The notes under the pieces: model-generated
Seen by the model: the letters and a program-made list of their open reading frames with translations, nothing else
What the model was told of the DNA's origin: nothing
Databases searched by the model: none
Assembly: GCF_000069785.1 (NCBI RefSeq)
Contig: NC_010530.1
Location: forward strand, 62,001-126,000
Reading direction: 5' to 3'
Origin: Cupriavidus taiwanensis LMG 19424
GTDB lineage: Bacteria; Pseudomonadota; Gammaproteobacteria; Burkholderiales; Burkholderiaceae
DNA: 64,000 bases
Made by a program: the position numbers and the translations under genes
Shown here: positions 54,701-63,383 of the stretch, piece after piece
Numbering within the stretch: the first letter of the stretch is position 1
Layout: the number at the start of each line of letters is the position of its first letter

Positions 54701-54717
54701 TTTGACATGGTATCAAA
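54701..54717. promoter_or_regulatory. Operator and promoter of the catabolic operon
   Basis: TTTGACATGGTATCAAA is a TTTGA-N7-TCAAA dyad with the same geometry as at 53369. It covers the -35 box TTGACA; TACATT follows after 17 bases as -10 (54725-54730). Fourteen bases, ACCATTATTTGACA, are identical to the porin promoter. Confidence 0.7.
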
Positions 54718-54763
54718 TCGCGCCTACATTATTGAGACGGTAGCATTTATCAGAGGAGACATC

Positions 54764-56017
54764 GTGACAGATCAAGAGAAGCCGACGGTGACAGCGGGCA
54801 TGCGGGGGGCGTCATGGGACGCACGGCTGATGTCCAGACCCTATCAAATGGTCCCCTATGCACTCAACACGGCAGATGGCCAGCGCACGCTAGGCTTCTT
54901 GTTCACGGTCACGGGAAAAGAAAAGACCGTCGTCTCCCTGATGCACCCCCGCGAAATGGCCATCACCCATTACCTGGTGCCGTTCGTGCTGGACGCCGGC
55001 TGCGCCTGCTGGGTCCAGGGCCCGCGCTCGATTGGCAACGATCTGCGCCTGGAGCATGAACTCGCCTTGCTCGACGTAGCCGCCGGCATGGCCCACTTGC
55101 GCGAGCTGGGTTACGAGCGCATCGTGCTGCTAGGCAACTCCGGCGGCGCGGGGCTGTATGCCTTCTACAACCAGCAGTCGCAAGCCGCCTCCGACCAGCG
55201 CATCGCCCGCACGCCAGGCGGCCGCCCGACCAGCCTGGCCGAAGCCGAGATGCCCGTGGTCGACGGCATGATCCTGGTGTCGCCACACCCCGGCCAGGGC
55301 AAGCTGCTGATGAGCGGCCTCGACCCCTCCGTGGTCGACGAGAACGACCCCATGCAAACCGACCCGTCGCTCGACCCGTTCTCCGCCGCCAACGGCTTTG
55401 ATGCCGCCGCCGGGCGGGGCAGCTACGCGCCGGACTTTATTGCGCGCTACCGGGAAGCACAGGAGAAACGTGCGGCTCGCATCGACACCCGCGCCCGCGC
55501 ACTTCTCAAGGCGAAGCATGAAGCCAGGCAGCGCATCAAGGGCGGCAGCGGCACCGAAGCCGACCGCCGCGTGGCTGCGCATGCCCCCATCTTCCAGGTC
55601 TGGCGCACCGATGCCGACCTGCGCTCATGGGACATCTCGCTCGATCCCTCGGACCGCAAGACCGGCTCGCTGTGGGGCAGGGACCCGTTCGTGTCGAACT
55701 GGGGCAGCGTCGGCTTCGGCCGCGTGGTCACGCCGGAGTCGTGGCTGTCGACGTGGTCCGGGCTGTCGTCGAATGCCGCGCTCGACAAGACCCTGGATGC
55801 CCTGCACCAGCCCACGCTGCTGCTGGAATACACCGGCGACCAGTGCACCTTCCCGGCCGATATCGAAGCGATCTACCGCCAGATCCCCAGTGCGCGCAAG
55901 CAGCACCTGCGCGTGCGCGGCAACCACCACGGCATGGCGCTGAGCCGGGACGAAGAACCGGGCCAGCGCATCGCCGGCCGCCATATCGTCGCCTGGCTAC
56001 GCGAGAACATGAGCTAG
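54764..56017 (+). CDS. Alpha/beta-fold hydrolase
   Basis: The 417-residue cytoplasmic protein starts at GTG with AGGAG upstream. It has the nucleophile elbow LLGNSGGAG (Ser near residue 125), an acid candidate in LEYTGDQCTF near 356 and a catalytic His in GNHHGMAL near 386. A helical insert of about 150 residues sits between the elbow and the acid. It is the first gene of the operon and may hydrolyse an ester or amide precursor or a ring-cleavage product. The exact family is not recognised. Confidence 0.8.
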   Translation: MTDQEKPTVTAGMRGASWDARLMSRPYQMVPYALNTADGQRTLGFLFTVTGKEKTVVSLMHPREMAITHYLVPFVLDAGCACWVQGPRSIGNDLRLEHELALLDVAAGMAHLRELGYERIVLLGNSGGAGLYAFYNQQSQAASDQRIARTPGGRPTSLAEAEMPVVDGMILVSPHPGQGKLLMSGLDPSVVDENDPMQTDPSLDPFSAANGFDAAAGRGSYAPDFIARYREAQEKRAARIDTRARALLKAKHEARQRIKGGSGTEADRRVAAHAPIFQVWRTDADLRSWDISLDPSDRKTGSLWGRDPFVSNWGSVGFGRVVTPESWLSTWSGLSSNAALDKTLDALHQPTLLLEYTGDQCTFPADIEAIYRQIPSARKQHLRVRGNHHGMALSRDEEPGQRIAGRHIVAWLRENMS

Positions 56018-56107
56018 CCGGCAAGCCACCACCAGAGCCAGCGCGCCGTCGCCCCTCCGACACCAACGCACGCGGCTCCGACCATCGACAACACAGGGTA
56101 GAGACAC

Positions 56108-57808
56108 ATGCTGCAGAACCACACTGTCCGACCGCCGCAATTGCTGGCGGGCGTCCGGTATCCCGACGAAGATCGCCTGCGCCGCTATGTCGCCGAAGGC
56201 GTGCTGACCGGCGAATCCCTCGCGGGCGCCTTTCGTGAATCGTTCGAACGCCATGCCGACCGCCTGGCGCTGGCAGGCCCCGAAGGCGAGCTGACCTATC
56301 GCCAGCTCGACGAGCAGACCGACCGCCTGGCCGCCGCGCTGTTGGCGCTTGGCCTGAAGCCGCTGGACCGCGCCGTGTTCCAGTGCGGCAACTGCAATGA
56401 ACTGCTGCTGGCGTTCTTCGCCTGCCTGAAGGCCGGCATCATCCCGCTGTGCTCGCTGCAGGCGTTCCGCAAGCTGGAGATCAGCTACCTGGGCAACCTG
56501 TGCGAAGCGCGGCTGCACCTGGTGCAGGGCGACGATCCCAAGTTCGACGATGTGGCTTTCGCGGAAGAGATGCAGGCCGAGGTGCCGAGCTTTGCCCACG
56601 TCCTGCAGGCGCGCGGCGAGCGCCGTGGCAAGGCAGTGCTGCTGGCCGACCTGATCGAACAGATGCCGCTGGTCCGGGCGCGCGAGCTGCTCGCCGGCGT
56701 GCGGCACGATCCCTTCCAGGTGGCCGTGTTCCAGCTTTCGGGCGGCACCACCGGTGTGCCCAAGATCATCCCGCGCTTCCAGAACGAATACCTGTACAAC
56801 ATGCGCGCGGTGGCCGCGTGCAACGGCTACACGCAGGAAGACGTGCTGTTCTTCCCCACGCCGTACATGCACAACCTCAATATGGGCTGCTTCTTCGGCC
56901 CGTTCCTGCTGACCGGCGCGACCGTGACCGTGACGCCGGATATCGGCGAGGAGAACCTGCAGCGGCTGGTGCGCGACTACCGTCCGACCTGGTTCGGCGT
57001 GGCGGGGCCGATCCTGACGCGGATCGCGCCGGAGCTGGCCAAGGCGGGCGCGGCCGAGCGCGCGCGCCGCAACTTCGTCGCGCCGAAGAACGCGGCGGGG
57101 CTGACGCGGCTGACCGGCTCGCCGACGCACCACATCTTCGGCATGACCGAGGGCGTGATCATGTTCGCGCGCCGCGACGATCCGCAGGAGATCCGCGATA
57201 GCTCGGTCGGCAGCCCGGTGTCGGAGTACGACGAAGTGAAGATCGTCCATCCCGGCACCGAGGATCCGGTGCCGGACGGCGAGGCCGGCGAGGCGCTGTT
57301 CCGCGGCCCGTACACGATCCGCGGCTACTACAAGTCCGAGAAGGAAGACGTGACGCGCTTTACCGCCGACGGCTTCTACCGCTCCGGCGACCTGATGTCG
57401 TCGCGCGTGGTCGACGGGCGCCGCTACTACTTCTTCTGCGGCCGCATCAAGGACGTGGTCGACCGCGGTGGCGAGAAGATCAATGCGGAAGAGCTGGAGA
57501 ACGTGATCAACCTGCATCCGGCGGTGCTTGCCTGCGCCGTGGTGGGCATGCCCGACCGCATCTACGGCGAGCGCGTGTGCGCGTTCATCGTGCCCAAGCC
57601 GCCGGCTACCAGCCTGTCGCTGCCGCAGCTGACCGAGTACCTGCAGCAGGCGGGCCTGGCCAAATTCAAGTGGCCGGAGAGGGTGGAAGTTGTGCGCGAA
57701 TTCCCGCTGACCGCATCCGGCAAGCTCAGCAAGGCGCTGCTGCGCCAGCAGATCACCCAGACGCTCGAGGCCGAGGCGGCCCGTGGCAATACCAATGAAG
57801 GGAAGTGA
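56108..57808 (+). CDS. Aryl-acid--CoA/AMP ligase (EntE/DhbE-like)
   Basis: The 566-residue adenylating enzyme has motif A3 QLSGGTTGVPKIIPR near residue 210, A5 FGMTEG near 343, A7 YRSGDL, A8 RGGEKINAEELEN near 454 and the A10 lysine in PLTASGKLSKALL near 536. It is closest to aryl-AMP ligases acting on 2-hydroxy- or 2,3-dihydroxybenzoate. With a hydroxylase of the salicylyl-CoA 5-hydroxylase type and a thioesterase downstream, salicylate or a related aromatic acid is a reasonable substrate. It lies 90 bases after the hydrolase gene and 1 base before the next. Confidence 0.87.
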   Translation: MLQNHTVRPPQLLAGVRYPDEDRLRRYVAEGVLTGESLAGAFRESFERHADRLALAGPEGELTYRQLDEQTDRLAAALLALGLKPLDRAVFQCGNCNELLLAFFACLKAGIIPLCSLQAFRKLEISYLGNLCEARLHLVQGDDPKFDDVAFAEEMQAEVPSFAHVLQARGERRGKAVLLADLIEQMPLVRARELLAGVRHDPFQVAVFQLSGGTTGVPKIIPRFQNEYLYNMRAVAACNGYTQEDVLFFPTPYMHNLNMGCFFGPFLLTGATVTVTPDIGEENLQRLVRDYRPTWFGVAGPILTRIAPELAKAGAAERARRNFVAPKNAAGLTRLTGSPTHHIFGMTEGVIMFARRDDPQEIRDSSVGSPVSEYDEVKIVHPGTEDPVPDGEAGEALFRGPYTIRGYYKSEKEDVTRFTADGFYRSGDLMSSRVVDGRRYYFFCGRIKDVVDRGGEKINAEELENVINLHPAVLACAVVGMPDRIYGERVCAFIVPKPPATSLSLPQLTEYLQQAGLAKFKWPERVEVVREFPLTASGKLSKALLRQQITQTLEAEAARGNTNEGK

Positions 57809-57809
57809 G

Positions 57810-58691
57810 ATGACCCAAGCAACGACCCAAGCGACGAACATTGCCGCGGCGCCATCCGTGCAGCTGCATGGCGTGCACCACACCGCGCGCCCGACGTGGA
57901 AGCTGGCCGAGACCGTGCACTTCTACCGCGACCTGCTCGGCCTGCCGCTGGTGCATGCGATCTCTGCCAAGGGCTGGGGTCCGGACAACCATGCCGACTT
58001 CCTGCATTTTTTCTTCGACAGCGGCAACGGCAGCACCATCGCCTTCTTCTACTACATCGGCACCGAGCGTCCCGACTGGCTCACGGTGCGCGAGCACTAC
58101 CAGGACCGCGCCACGCATACCGCCTGGCGCGTGCGCGACGAGGCCGAGCTGCTGCGGTGGCGCCAGCGTGTCGAAGCGGTCGGCATCCCGCTGCGCTACC
58201 AGATCCGGCACGAGGTGATCGAGTCGATCTACTTCAACGATCCCAACGGCTATCCGATCGAAATTACCTGGCAGGTGCGTCCGTTCAGCGAGTCCGATGC
58301 CGAAGACGCACGGCTGACCATCGAGGCCGCCATCGGGCTGGAGAACGCCGGCAAGGATGGCGCGCCGTTCGGTTCGATCGAACCGGTGTGGCAGCGCAAG
58401 GCCGCGCTGATCGACAAGGCCGCGCCGGCGGGCAAGGCCTCGGTGTTCGTGCTCGACGTGCCCGAGTTCGCCGCGCTGCTGGACGTCGCCGACAAGACCG
58501 AAGGCTACGCCACCACGCCGCTCGGTAACGGCTACGTGCGCATCGACGGCAACCCCGGCATTCGCTTCGGCCGCAAGGCGCTCGGCTTCAAGCCGGCGGT
58601 CTGGTACGGCGCGCTGACCGGCGGGCTGGCAGGGCGCATCGAGCAGTTCGACATGGATGCATTGGTCATCGCCCCGGGGGAAGCCAAATGA
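57810..58691 (+). CDS. VOC-family (glyoxalase/extradiol dioxygenase-fold) enzyme
   Basis: The 293-residue protein has an N-terminal VOC module with a likely 2-His-1-Glu metal site: His 24 in GVHHTARP, His 103 in ATHTAWRV and Glu 151 in YPIEITW, as in type I extradiol dioxygenases and glyoxalases. HFYRDLLGLPLV and YFNDPNGYPIEI are typical. The C-terminal 120 residues look like a degenerate second module. The start at 57810 has AAGGGAAG upstream. In this operon it is the only candidate ring-cleaving dioxygenase in the window. A lyase or isomerase is also possible. Confidence 0.8.
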   Translation: MTQATTQATNIAAAPSVQLHGVHHTARPTWKLAETVHFYRDLLGLPLVHAISAKGWGPDNHADFLHFFFDSGNGSTIAFFYYIGTERPDWLTVREHYQDRATHTAWRVRDEAELLRWRQRVEAVGIPLRYQIRHEVIESIYFNDPNGYPIEITWQVRPFSESDAEDARLTIEAAIGLENAGKDGAPFGSIEPVWQRKAALIDKAAPAGKASVFVLDVPEFAALLDVADKTEGYATTPLGNGYVRIDGNPGIRFGRKALGFKPAVWYGALTGGLAGRIEQFDMDALVIAPGEAK

Positions 58692-59845
58692 AAGTCGCCA
58701 TTATCGGGGGCGGTCCGTCGGGGCTGTTCCTGGCTATCCTGCTGAAGGAGCGGCTCGCCGATGTCGACATCGACATCTACGAGCAAAACCCGGAAGACGC
58801 CACCTTTGGCTTCGGCGTGGTGCTGGCAGACACCGGGCTGTCCAATCTGCGCGCGGCCTCGCCGGCCGTGGTCGACGAGCTGGCGCGCGCGATGCGCTTC
58901 AGCGACCGCCATTCCATCGTCAGCCACGAGTACCCAATCACGATGAAGCGCCCGGGCGCGGGCGGCGGCGCGATCCCGCGCATCCGGCTGCTGCAGATCC
59001 TGCAGGCGCGCGCGCGCGAACTGGGCGTGCGGATTTCGTATAACCAGCGCATCAGCGATTTCTCGGCGATCGATGCCGATCTGGTGGTCGGCGCCGACGG
59101 CGTCAATTCGCTGCTGCGCGGCGCCAACGAGGCCGGTTTCGGCACGCGCCGCCATAGCCTGACCAACCACTTCGCGTGGTACGGCGTGGAAAAGCCGTTC
59201 CCGAACCCGGCGCTGGTGTTCCGCAAGTACGAGGGCGGGTATTTCGTCGCCCACTACTATCCCTACTCGGACGCGATGAGCACCTTCGTGGCCGAGTGCG
59301 ATCACCAGACCTGGCTCGACTTCGGCATGGAGGCGATGACGCAGGAAGAGCGCCAGGCGTTGTTCGAGAAGATCTTTGCCGCCGAGCTGGGCGGCTACCG
59401 GCTGGTGTCGAACAACTCGGTGTGGCGCCAGTTCCCGGTGATCGTCAATGACACCTGGCATGTCGGCAACCAGGTGCTGATCGGCGATGCGCTGACCAGC
59501 GCGCATTTCTCGATCGGCTCGGGCACGCGCATTGCCATGGAAGACGCGATCGCGCTGGCCGAGGCCATTGTCTCGTCGCCGGACGATGTGCAAGCGGCGC
59601 TGCAACGCTATGACGCCAAGCGCCGCCCGGAGAAGGCCAAGCTGATCAGCGCGTCGGAGGCCTCGTACAACTGGTACGAACGCATCCGCGAATGGATGGA
59701 TCTGCCCACGGCGCATGAGTTCGTGTTCCGCTTCATGACCCGCACCGGCCGCGTCGACCTGAACCGGCTGCGCGAGCAATACCCGAACCTGCTTGCCGAG
59801 CTGACGGCGGCGGGCGTGTCGGCGCCGGCAGGGCCGCACCCATGA
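58688..59845 (+). CDS. FAD-dependent monooxygenase, salicylyl-CoA/2-aminobenzoyl-CoA hydroxylase-like
   Basis: The 385-residue flavoprotein has the FAD motif IIGGGPSGLFLAILL at residues 5-19, FGFGVVLADTGLSNLRAA, which is typical of hydroxylases acting on aryl-CoA esters, the ADG motif in VVGADGVNSLLRG and the GD motif in VLIGDALTSAHFSIGSGTR. It corresponds to the FAD part of 2-aminobenzoyl-CoA monooxygenase or salicylyl-CoA 5-hydroxylase, without the extra C-terminal domain those can carry. It overlaps both neighbours by four bases. It should hydroxylate the CoA ester made by the ligase. Confidence 0.83.
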   Translation: MKVAIIGGGPSGLFLAILLKERLADVDIDIYEQNPEDATFGFGVVLADTGLSNLRAASPAVVDELARAMRFSDRHSIVSHEYPITMKRPGAGGGAIPRIRLLQILQARARELGVRISYNQRISDFSAIDADLVVGADGVNSLLRGANEAGFGTRRHSLTNHFAWYGVEKPFPNPALVFRKYEGGYFVAHYYPYSDAMSTFVAECDHQTWLDFGMEAMTQEERQALFEKIFAAELGGYRLVSNNSVWRQFPVIVNDTWHVGNQVLIGDALTSAHFSIGSGTRIAMEDAIALAEAIVSSPDDVQAALQRYDAKRRPEKAKLISASEASYNWYERIREWMDLPTAHEFVFRFMTRTGRVDLNRLREQYPNLLAELTAAGVSAPAGPHP

Positions 59846-60297
59846 TCCGCGCCACCGAGTACGTGCTGAGCGACCAGCCCTTCGTGGTGCGCCGCACCGT
59901 GCGCTGGGGCGACTGCGATCCGGCCGGGGTCGTCTACACCGGCCGTTTCACGGACTACCTGCTCGGTGCGGTGGGGCTGTTCTCCGACCATATCGCCGGC
60001 GGTGCGGGGCGGCTGGGCACTCTGCATGGTGTCGGTACGCCGTGCAAGGCCATGCGTTTCGAATTCATCGGCACGTTATGGCCTGACGATGTGATCGACA
60101 TCGAGTGCTGGATCGAAGCGATCCGCACGCGCTCCTACGACATCCGCTGCATGGCCCGGCGCCCCGACGGGAGCGCGGTGTTCGACGCGACCTTCTCGCC
60201 GATCTGCGTGCGGTTGGACGAACGTGTCGGCACGTCCATTCCCGACTCGCTGCGCGCCGCGCTGTCGGCCTTCCTGCGGCCCGCTACCGCGCGCTGA
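59842..60297 (+). CDS. Hotdog acyl-CoA thioesterase (4-hydroxybenzoyl-CoA type)
   Basis: The 151-residue protein has the 4-hydroxybenzoyl-CoA thioesterase motif RWGDCDPAGVVYTGRF; Asp 26 matches the catalytic Asp 17 of the Pseudomonas enzyme. It overlaps the hydroxylase gene by ATGA. In the pathway it would release the hydroxylated aromatic acid, for example gentisate from gentisyl-CoA. Confidence 0.87.
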   Translation: MIRATEYVLSDQPFVVRRTVRWGDCDPAGVVYTGRFTDYLLGAVGLFSDHIAGGAGRLGTLHGVGTPCKAMRFEFIGTLWPDDVIDIECWIEAIRTRSYDIRCMARRPDGSAVFDATFSPICVRLDERVGTSIPDSLRAALSAFLRPATAR

Positions 60298-60333
60298 TGC
60301 GCGGCGATGCCGCCGAATCTCTCGACTTCCATC

Positions 60334-61089
60334 ATGCAATACAGAATCGGACAGATCGTCCCCAGCTCCAACATCACCATGGAGCGCGAAGTCCCCGCCA
60401 TCTTCGCCGGCCGCATGCAGGTGCTGCCCGAGCGCTTCTCCTTCCATTCCAGCCGGGTGCGCATGCACCGCGTGGTGGCCGAGGAACTGGCGCAGATGAA
60501 CCGCGACATGGGCCGCTGCGCGCAGGAACTTGCCGATGCGCGCGTCGACATCATGAGCACCGCATGCCTGGTCGCGACCATGTGCATGGGGCAGGGCTAC
60601 CACCGGCAGGTCATCGAAGACCTTACCGCGGCGATCGGCGACGGGCCGCACCTGCCTGAAGTGATGACCTCCGCCGGCGCACTGGTGGAAGAGCTGAAGG
60701 ACTTCGGCGCGCGCCGCATTGCGCTGCTGGCGCCATACAGCGACGCACTCACGCGCACCGTGGTCGACTACATCGAAAGCGAAGGCATCGCGGTGCAGGA
60801 TGCGATCAATTTCTCGATCCTCGACAACCTGGAAGTCGGCGCGCGCGATCCGATGCAGCTGCTGCAGGACGTGCAGCGTCTAAATACCGCCGGCGTCGAT
60901 GTGGTGGTGCTGTCCGCCTGCGTGCAGATGCCGTCGCTGGCGGCGCTGGAGCCGGCCCAGCAGGCGCTCGGCATCCCGGTGACATCGACGGCGGCCTGCA
61001 CCGCGCGCCAGATGCTGCGCCGGCTCGGCCTGCGCGCCGAAGCGCCCGGCGCCGGCGCCTTGCTCGGCAGCCGCACCGGACTGGCATGA
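60334..61089 (+). CDS. Maleate cis-trans isomerase-like protein (Asp/Glu racemase superfamily)
   Basis: The 251-residue protein starts YRIGQIVPSSNITMEREVP after the initiator, as maleate isomerases do. It has the two expected cysteines, Cys 78 in MSTACLVATM and Cys 196 in VLSACVQMP, matching the catalytic pair of maleate isomerase in spacing. Arylmalonate decarboxylase is related but has one cysteine. It would turn maleate into fumarate. ATG 60334 was preferred over 60307 because the family begins there. It follows the thioesterase gene by 36 bases. Confidence 0.83.
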   Translation: MQYRIGQIVPSSNITMEREVPAIFAGRMQVLPERFSFHSSRVRMHRVVAEELAQMNRDMGRCAQELADARVDIMSTACLVATMCMGQGYHRQVIEDLTAAIGDGPHLPEVMTSAGALVEELKDFGARRIALLAPYSDALTRTVVDYIESEGIAVQDAINFSILDNLEVGARDPMQLLQDVQRLNTAGVDVVVLSACVQMPSLAALEPAQQALGIPVTSTAACTARQMLRRLGLRAEAPGAGALLGSRTGLA

Positions 61090-61142
61090 CACAAAAGCGA
61101 CCGCCCGCAGAGACGGTAACCATCCGCAACGGAGACACCACC

Positions 61143-62402
61143 ATGCAGCAAGCCCCCCAACCGGCGCCGGCCGCCGGCCGCTGGACCTATGTCGTCGTCA
61201 TCCTGGGTGCGGCGCTCGGGATGCTCGCGGGTTACGCCCCGCTGTTCAACGCCACCGCCGGCGTCTTCGTGCAGCCGCTGGCGCAGGAGTTCGGCTGGGG
61301 CCGCTCGGAAGCTTCGCTGTCTTACGCGGCGTCGATGTTCGGGCTGGCGGTGGTCAGCCCGCTGGTCGGCACGATGATGGACCGCTTCGGCATCCGCCGG
61401 GTGATCGCGGCGTCGGCGCTGGTGTTCGGCATCGCCACGGCATGCATGGCCTTGCAGGATGGCAGCAAGACGATGTGGGTGAGCCTGTCGGTGGTGGTTG
61501 GCGTGTTTGGCGCTGCGACCTCGGTGCTGGGCTATCTGGCGGTGCTGCCGCAGTGGTTCGACCGGCGTTTGGGGCTGGCGCTTGGCATCGCGATGTGCGG
61601 CCTCGGCGCGGGCACGGTGCTGATGCCGGCCACCGCGCAGTACCTCGTCACTGGCTACGGCTGGCGCACGGCTTATGTTGCGCTGGGACTCGGGTCGATC
61701 GTGCTGTCGCTGCTGGCCTGCGCGCTGCTGCGCGAGCGCCGCGTGCCCGGCATGGCGCGTGCCGCATCAAAGGCGGCAGCGCCCGGGGTGCCGCTGCGCG
61801 AGGCGCTGCGCAGCTACCGCCTGTGGGCGATCTGGGGGGTGTTTATCCTGGCGTCGTCGGCAACGCTGTCGCTGGGGCCGCACCTGCCGGCGATGTTTGC
61901 CGACAAGGGCTTCAGCCCGGCCGAAGCGGCACGCAGCGCGTCGATGGTCGGTGTGGGGCTGCTGGTGGGCCGCATCCTGACCGGGGTGCTGATCGATCGC
62001 ATCCATGCGCCGTTCGTCGCCTGCGTGTTCTTTGTCGGCGGTGCCGCGGGCATCTACCTGCTCGGCGTCACGCGGGATTACCAGTTGCTGCTGGTCGCCG
62101 CCACGCTGATCGGGCTGACCATCGGCGCGGAGGGCGACCTGATCTCTTACCTCGTGCGCTCGTATTTCGGGCTGCGCGCGTTCGGGGCGCTGTTCGGGAT
62201 TGCGTTCTCCGGCTACGGCTTTGGCGCGGTGATCGGGCCGATAGGGCTTGGAGGCTGGTTCGACCAACATGGCAACTACGACACGGCGCTGCTGGTGCTG
62301 CCGTGCATGCTGCTGGCGGCGGGGGCGCTGACGCTGTCGCTGGGGCGTTACCTGCGCCCGAGCACTCATGGTTCGGGCTTGCCCGAGCCCGCCGGCGCCT
62401 GA
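61143..62402 (+). CDS. MFS transporter of the catabolic operon
   Basis: The 419-residue inner-membrane protein has 12 helices in the monocarboxylate/OFA-like MFS pattern: YVVVILGAALGMLAGYAPLF, SLSYAASMFGLAVVSPLVG, MMDRFGIRRVI in loop 2-3 and VLIDRIHAPFVACVFF in loop 8-9. CGGAGA precedes ATG 61143; an ATG at 61086 overlapping the isomerase stop is possible. It probably imports the aromatic or dicarboxylic acid used by the operon. Confidence 0.86.
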   Translation: MQQAPQPAPAAGRWTYVVVILGAALGMLAGYAPLFNATAGVFVQPLAQEFGWGRSEASLSYAASMFGLAVVSPLVGTMMDRFGIRRVIAASALVFGIATACMALQDGSKTMWVSLSVVVGVFGAATSVLGYLAVLPQWFDRRLGLALGIAMCGLGAGTVLMPATAQYLVTGYGWRTAYVALGLGSIVLSLLACALLRERRVPGMARAASKAAAPGVPLREALRSYRLWAIWGVFILASSATLSLGPHLPAMFADKGFSPAEAARSASMVGVGLLVGRILTGVLIDRIHAPFVACVFFVGGAAGIYLLGVTRDYQLLLVAATLIGLTIGAEGDLISYLVRSYFGLRAFGALFGIAFSGYGFGAVIGPIGLGGWFDQHGNYDTALLVLPCMLLAAGALTLSLGRYLRPSTHGSGLPEPAGA

Positions 62403-62438
62403 GTTCGCCATGGCTGGCGCAGCACGGTAAAATTACCA

Positions 62439-62459
62439 GGGCCGCAATTTATGCGGCCC
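62439..62459. promoter_or_regulatory. Perfect inverted repeat before the TetR gene
   Basis: GGGCCGCA-ATTTA-TGCGGCCC is an 8-bp perfect stem ending one base before the GTG start. A TAAAAT -10-like box (62428-62433) would start transcription at its left edge. It can be an autoregulatory operator, an RNA hairpin that hides the start, or a terminator without T run. Confidence 0.5.
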
Positions 62460-62460
62460 T

Positions 62461-63309
62461 GTGTCCACGACCGGTCAGACCAACATGCCAGCCGCACGCC
62501 GCAATCCTACTGCCGCCGCAACCGCCGCAAGCGCCGGAAAAACTGCCGCCACCCCCACTGCGCCGCGCCGCCGTGGTCGGCCGCCCAAGACAGAATCGCC
62601 CATCGGCGCCGAGCCGATGCTGAGCCGGGTTGCGATCCTGCAGCATGCGATCAAGCTTGCCAAGTCCATGCCACTGGACCAGATCTCGATGGTGCAGCTG
62701 GCCAGGGATTTTGGCGTGGCGCCCGGGTTGATCCACTATTACCTCGGGGGCCGTGACCAGCTGGTGTCCGGCGTGCTCAACGACTACTACCGCCAGCGCG
62801 TTGGGGCGCTGCCGTCGCTGACCGGCGACTGGCGAGCCGACGTGGAGGGAATTGCAAGGCTCAGCTTTGAAGTGGCGGTGGAGAATCCTGGCGTCAGCAT
62901 TTACGTGGCTTCGCACAACCGCTTCCGCCTGTTCCAGGACGTCGAACCGGGCGAGACGGATTACGGGATGGAGTTCTTCAACCGGATGACGTCGGCCATC
63001 ATGCAGGGCGGATTTACGGCCGAACAGGTGGCCCTGGGCTATCACCTGATTGCGCAGTATCTGGTGTCGGCCAGCATGGCCGAGGCCTCGCGGCAGCTCC
63101 CCGCTTATCACCAGGCATTTATTGAGAAGAAGCTGGAGTCGGCCTCCGAGCTGCAGTATCCGGGGGCGCGCTTTGTCAGCAAGGCGTTTTCGCGGCTGTC
63201 TTCCGATAGTGCCTTCGAAGAAGGATTGCGCATCACGCTTGATGGCATCGAGGCGTGGAAGCGGCAGAGTCGCCAGCCGTTGCGAAAATCCCGGGACAAG
63301 GCCGCCTGA
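62461..63309 (+). CDS. TetR-family regulator of the catabolic island
   Basis: The 282-residue protein has an Ala/Thr-rich N-terminal tail of about 40 residues ending in RRRGRPPK, an AT-hook-like motif. A TetR helix-turn-helix follows (SMVQLARDFGVAPGLIHYYL), then a ligand-binding domain. The start is GTG 62461 or ATG 62485; neither has a clear Shine-Dalgarno sequence. It follows the MFS gene by 58 bases. It is the only regulator in the island and so the best candidate to bind the TTTGA-N7-TCAAA operators. Confidence 0.85.
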   Translation: MSTTGQTNMPAARRNPTAAATAASAGKTAATPTAPRRRGRPPKTESPIGAEPMLSRVAILQHAIKLAKSMPLDQISMVQLARDFGVAPGLIHYYLGGRDQLVSGVLNDYYRQRVGALPSLTGDWRADVEGIARLSFEVAVENPGVSIYVASHNRFRLFQDVEPGETDYGMEFFNRMTSAIMQGGFTAEQVALGYHLIAQYLVSASMAEASRQLPAYHQAFIEKKLESASELQYPGARFVSKAFSRLSSDSAFEEGLRITLDGIEAWKRQSRQPLRKSRDKAA

Positions 63310-63383
63310 AAATTTCGGCCGTTGTACGGCGCTTCATGGCTTGGCTCTGACTTCCAGGCAGTTTCCTTAGTGGTAAGTACTTA

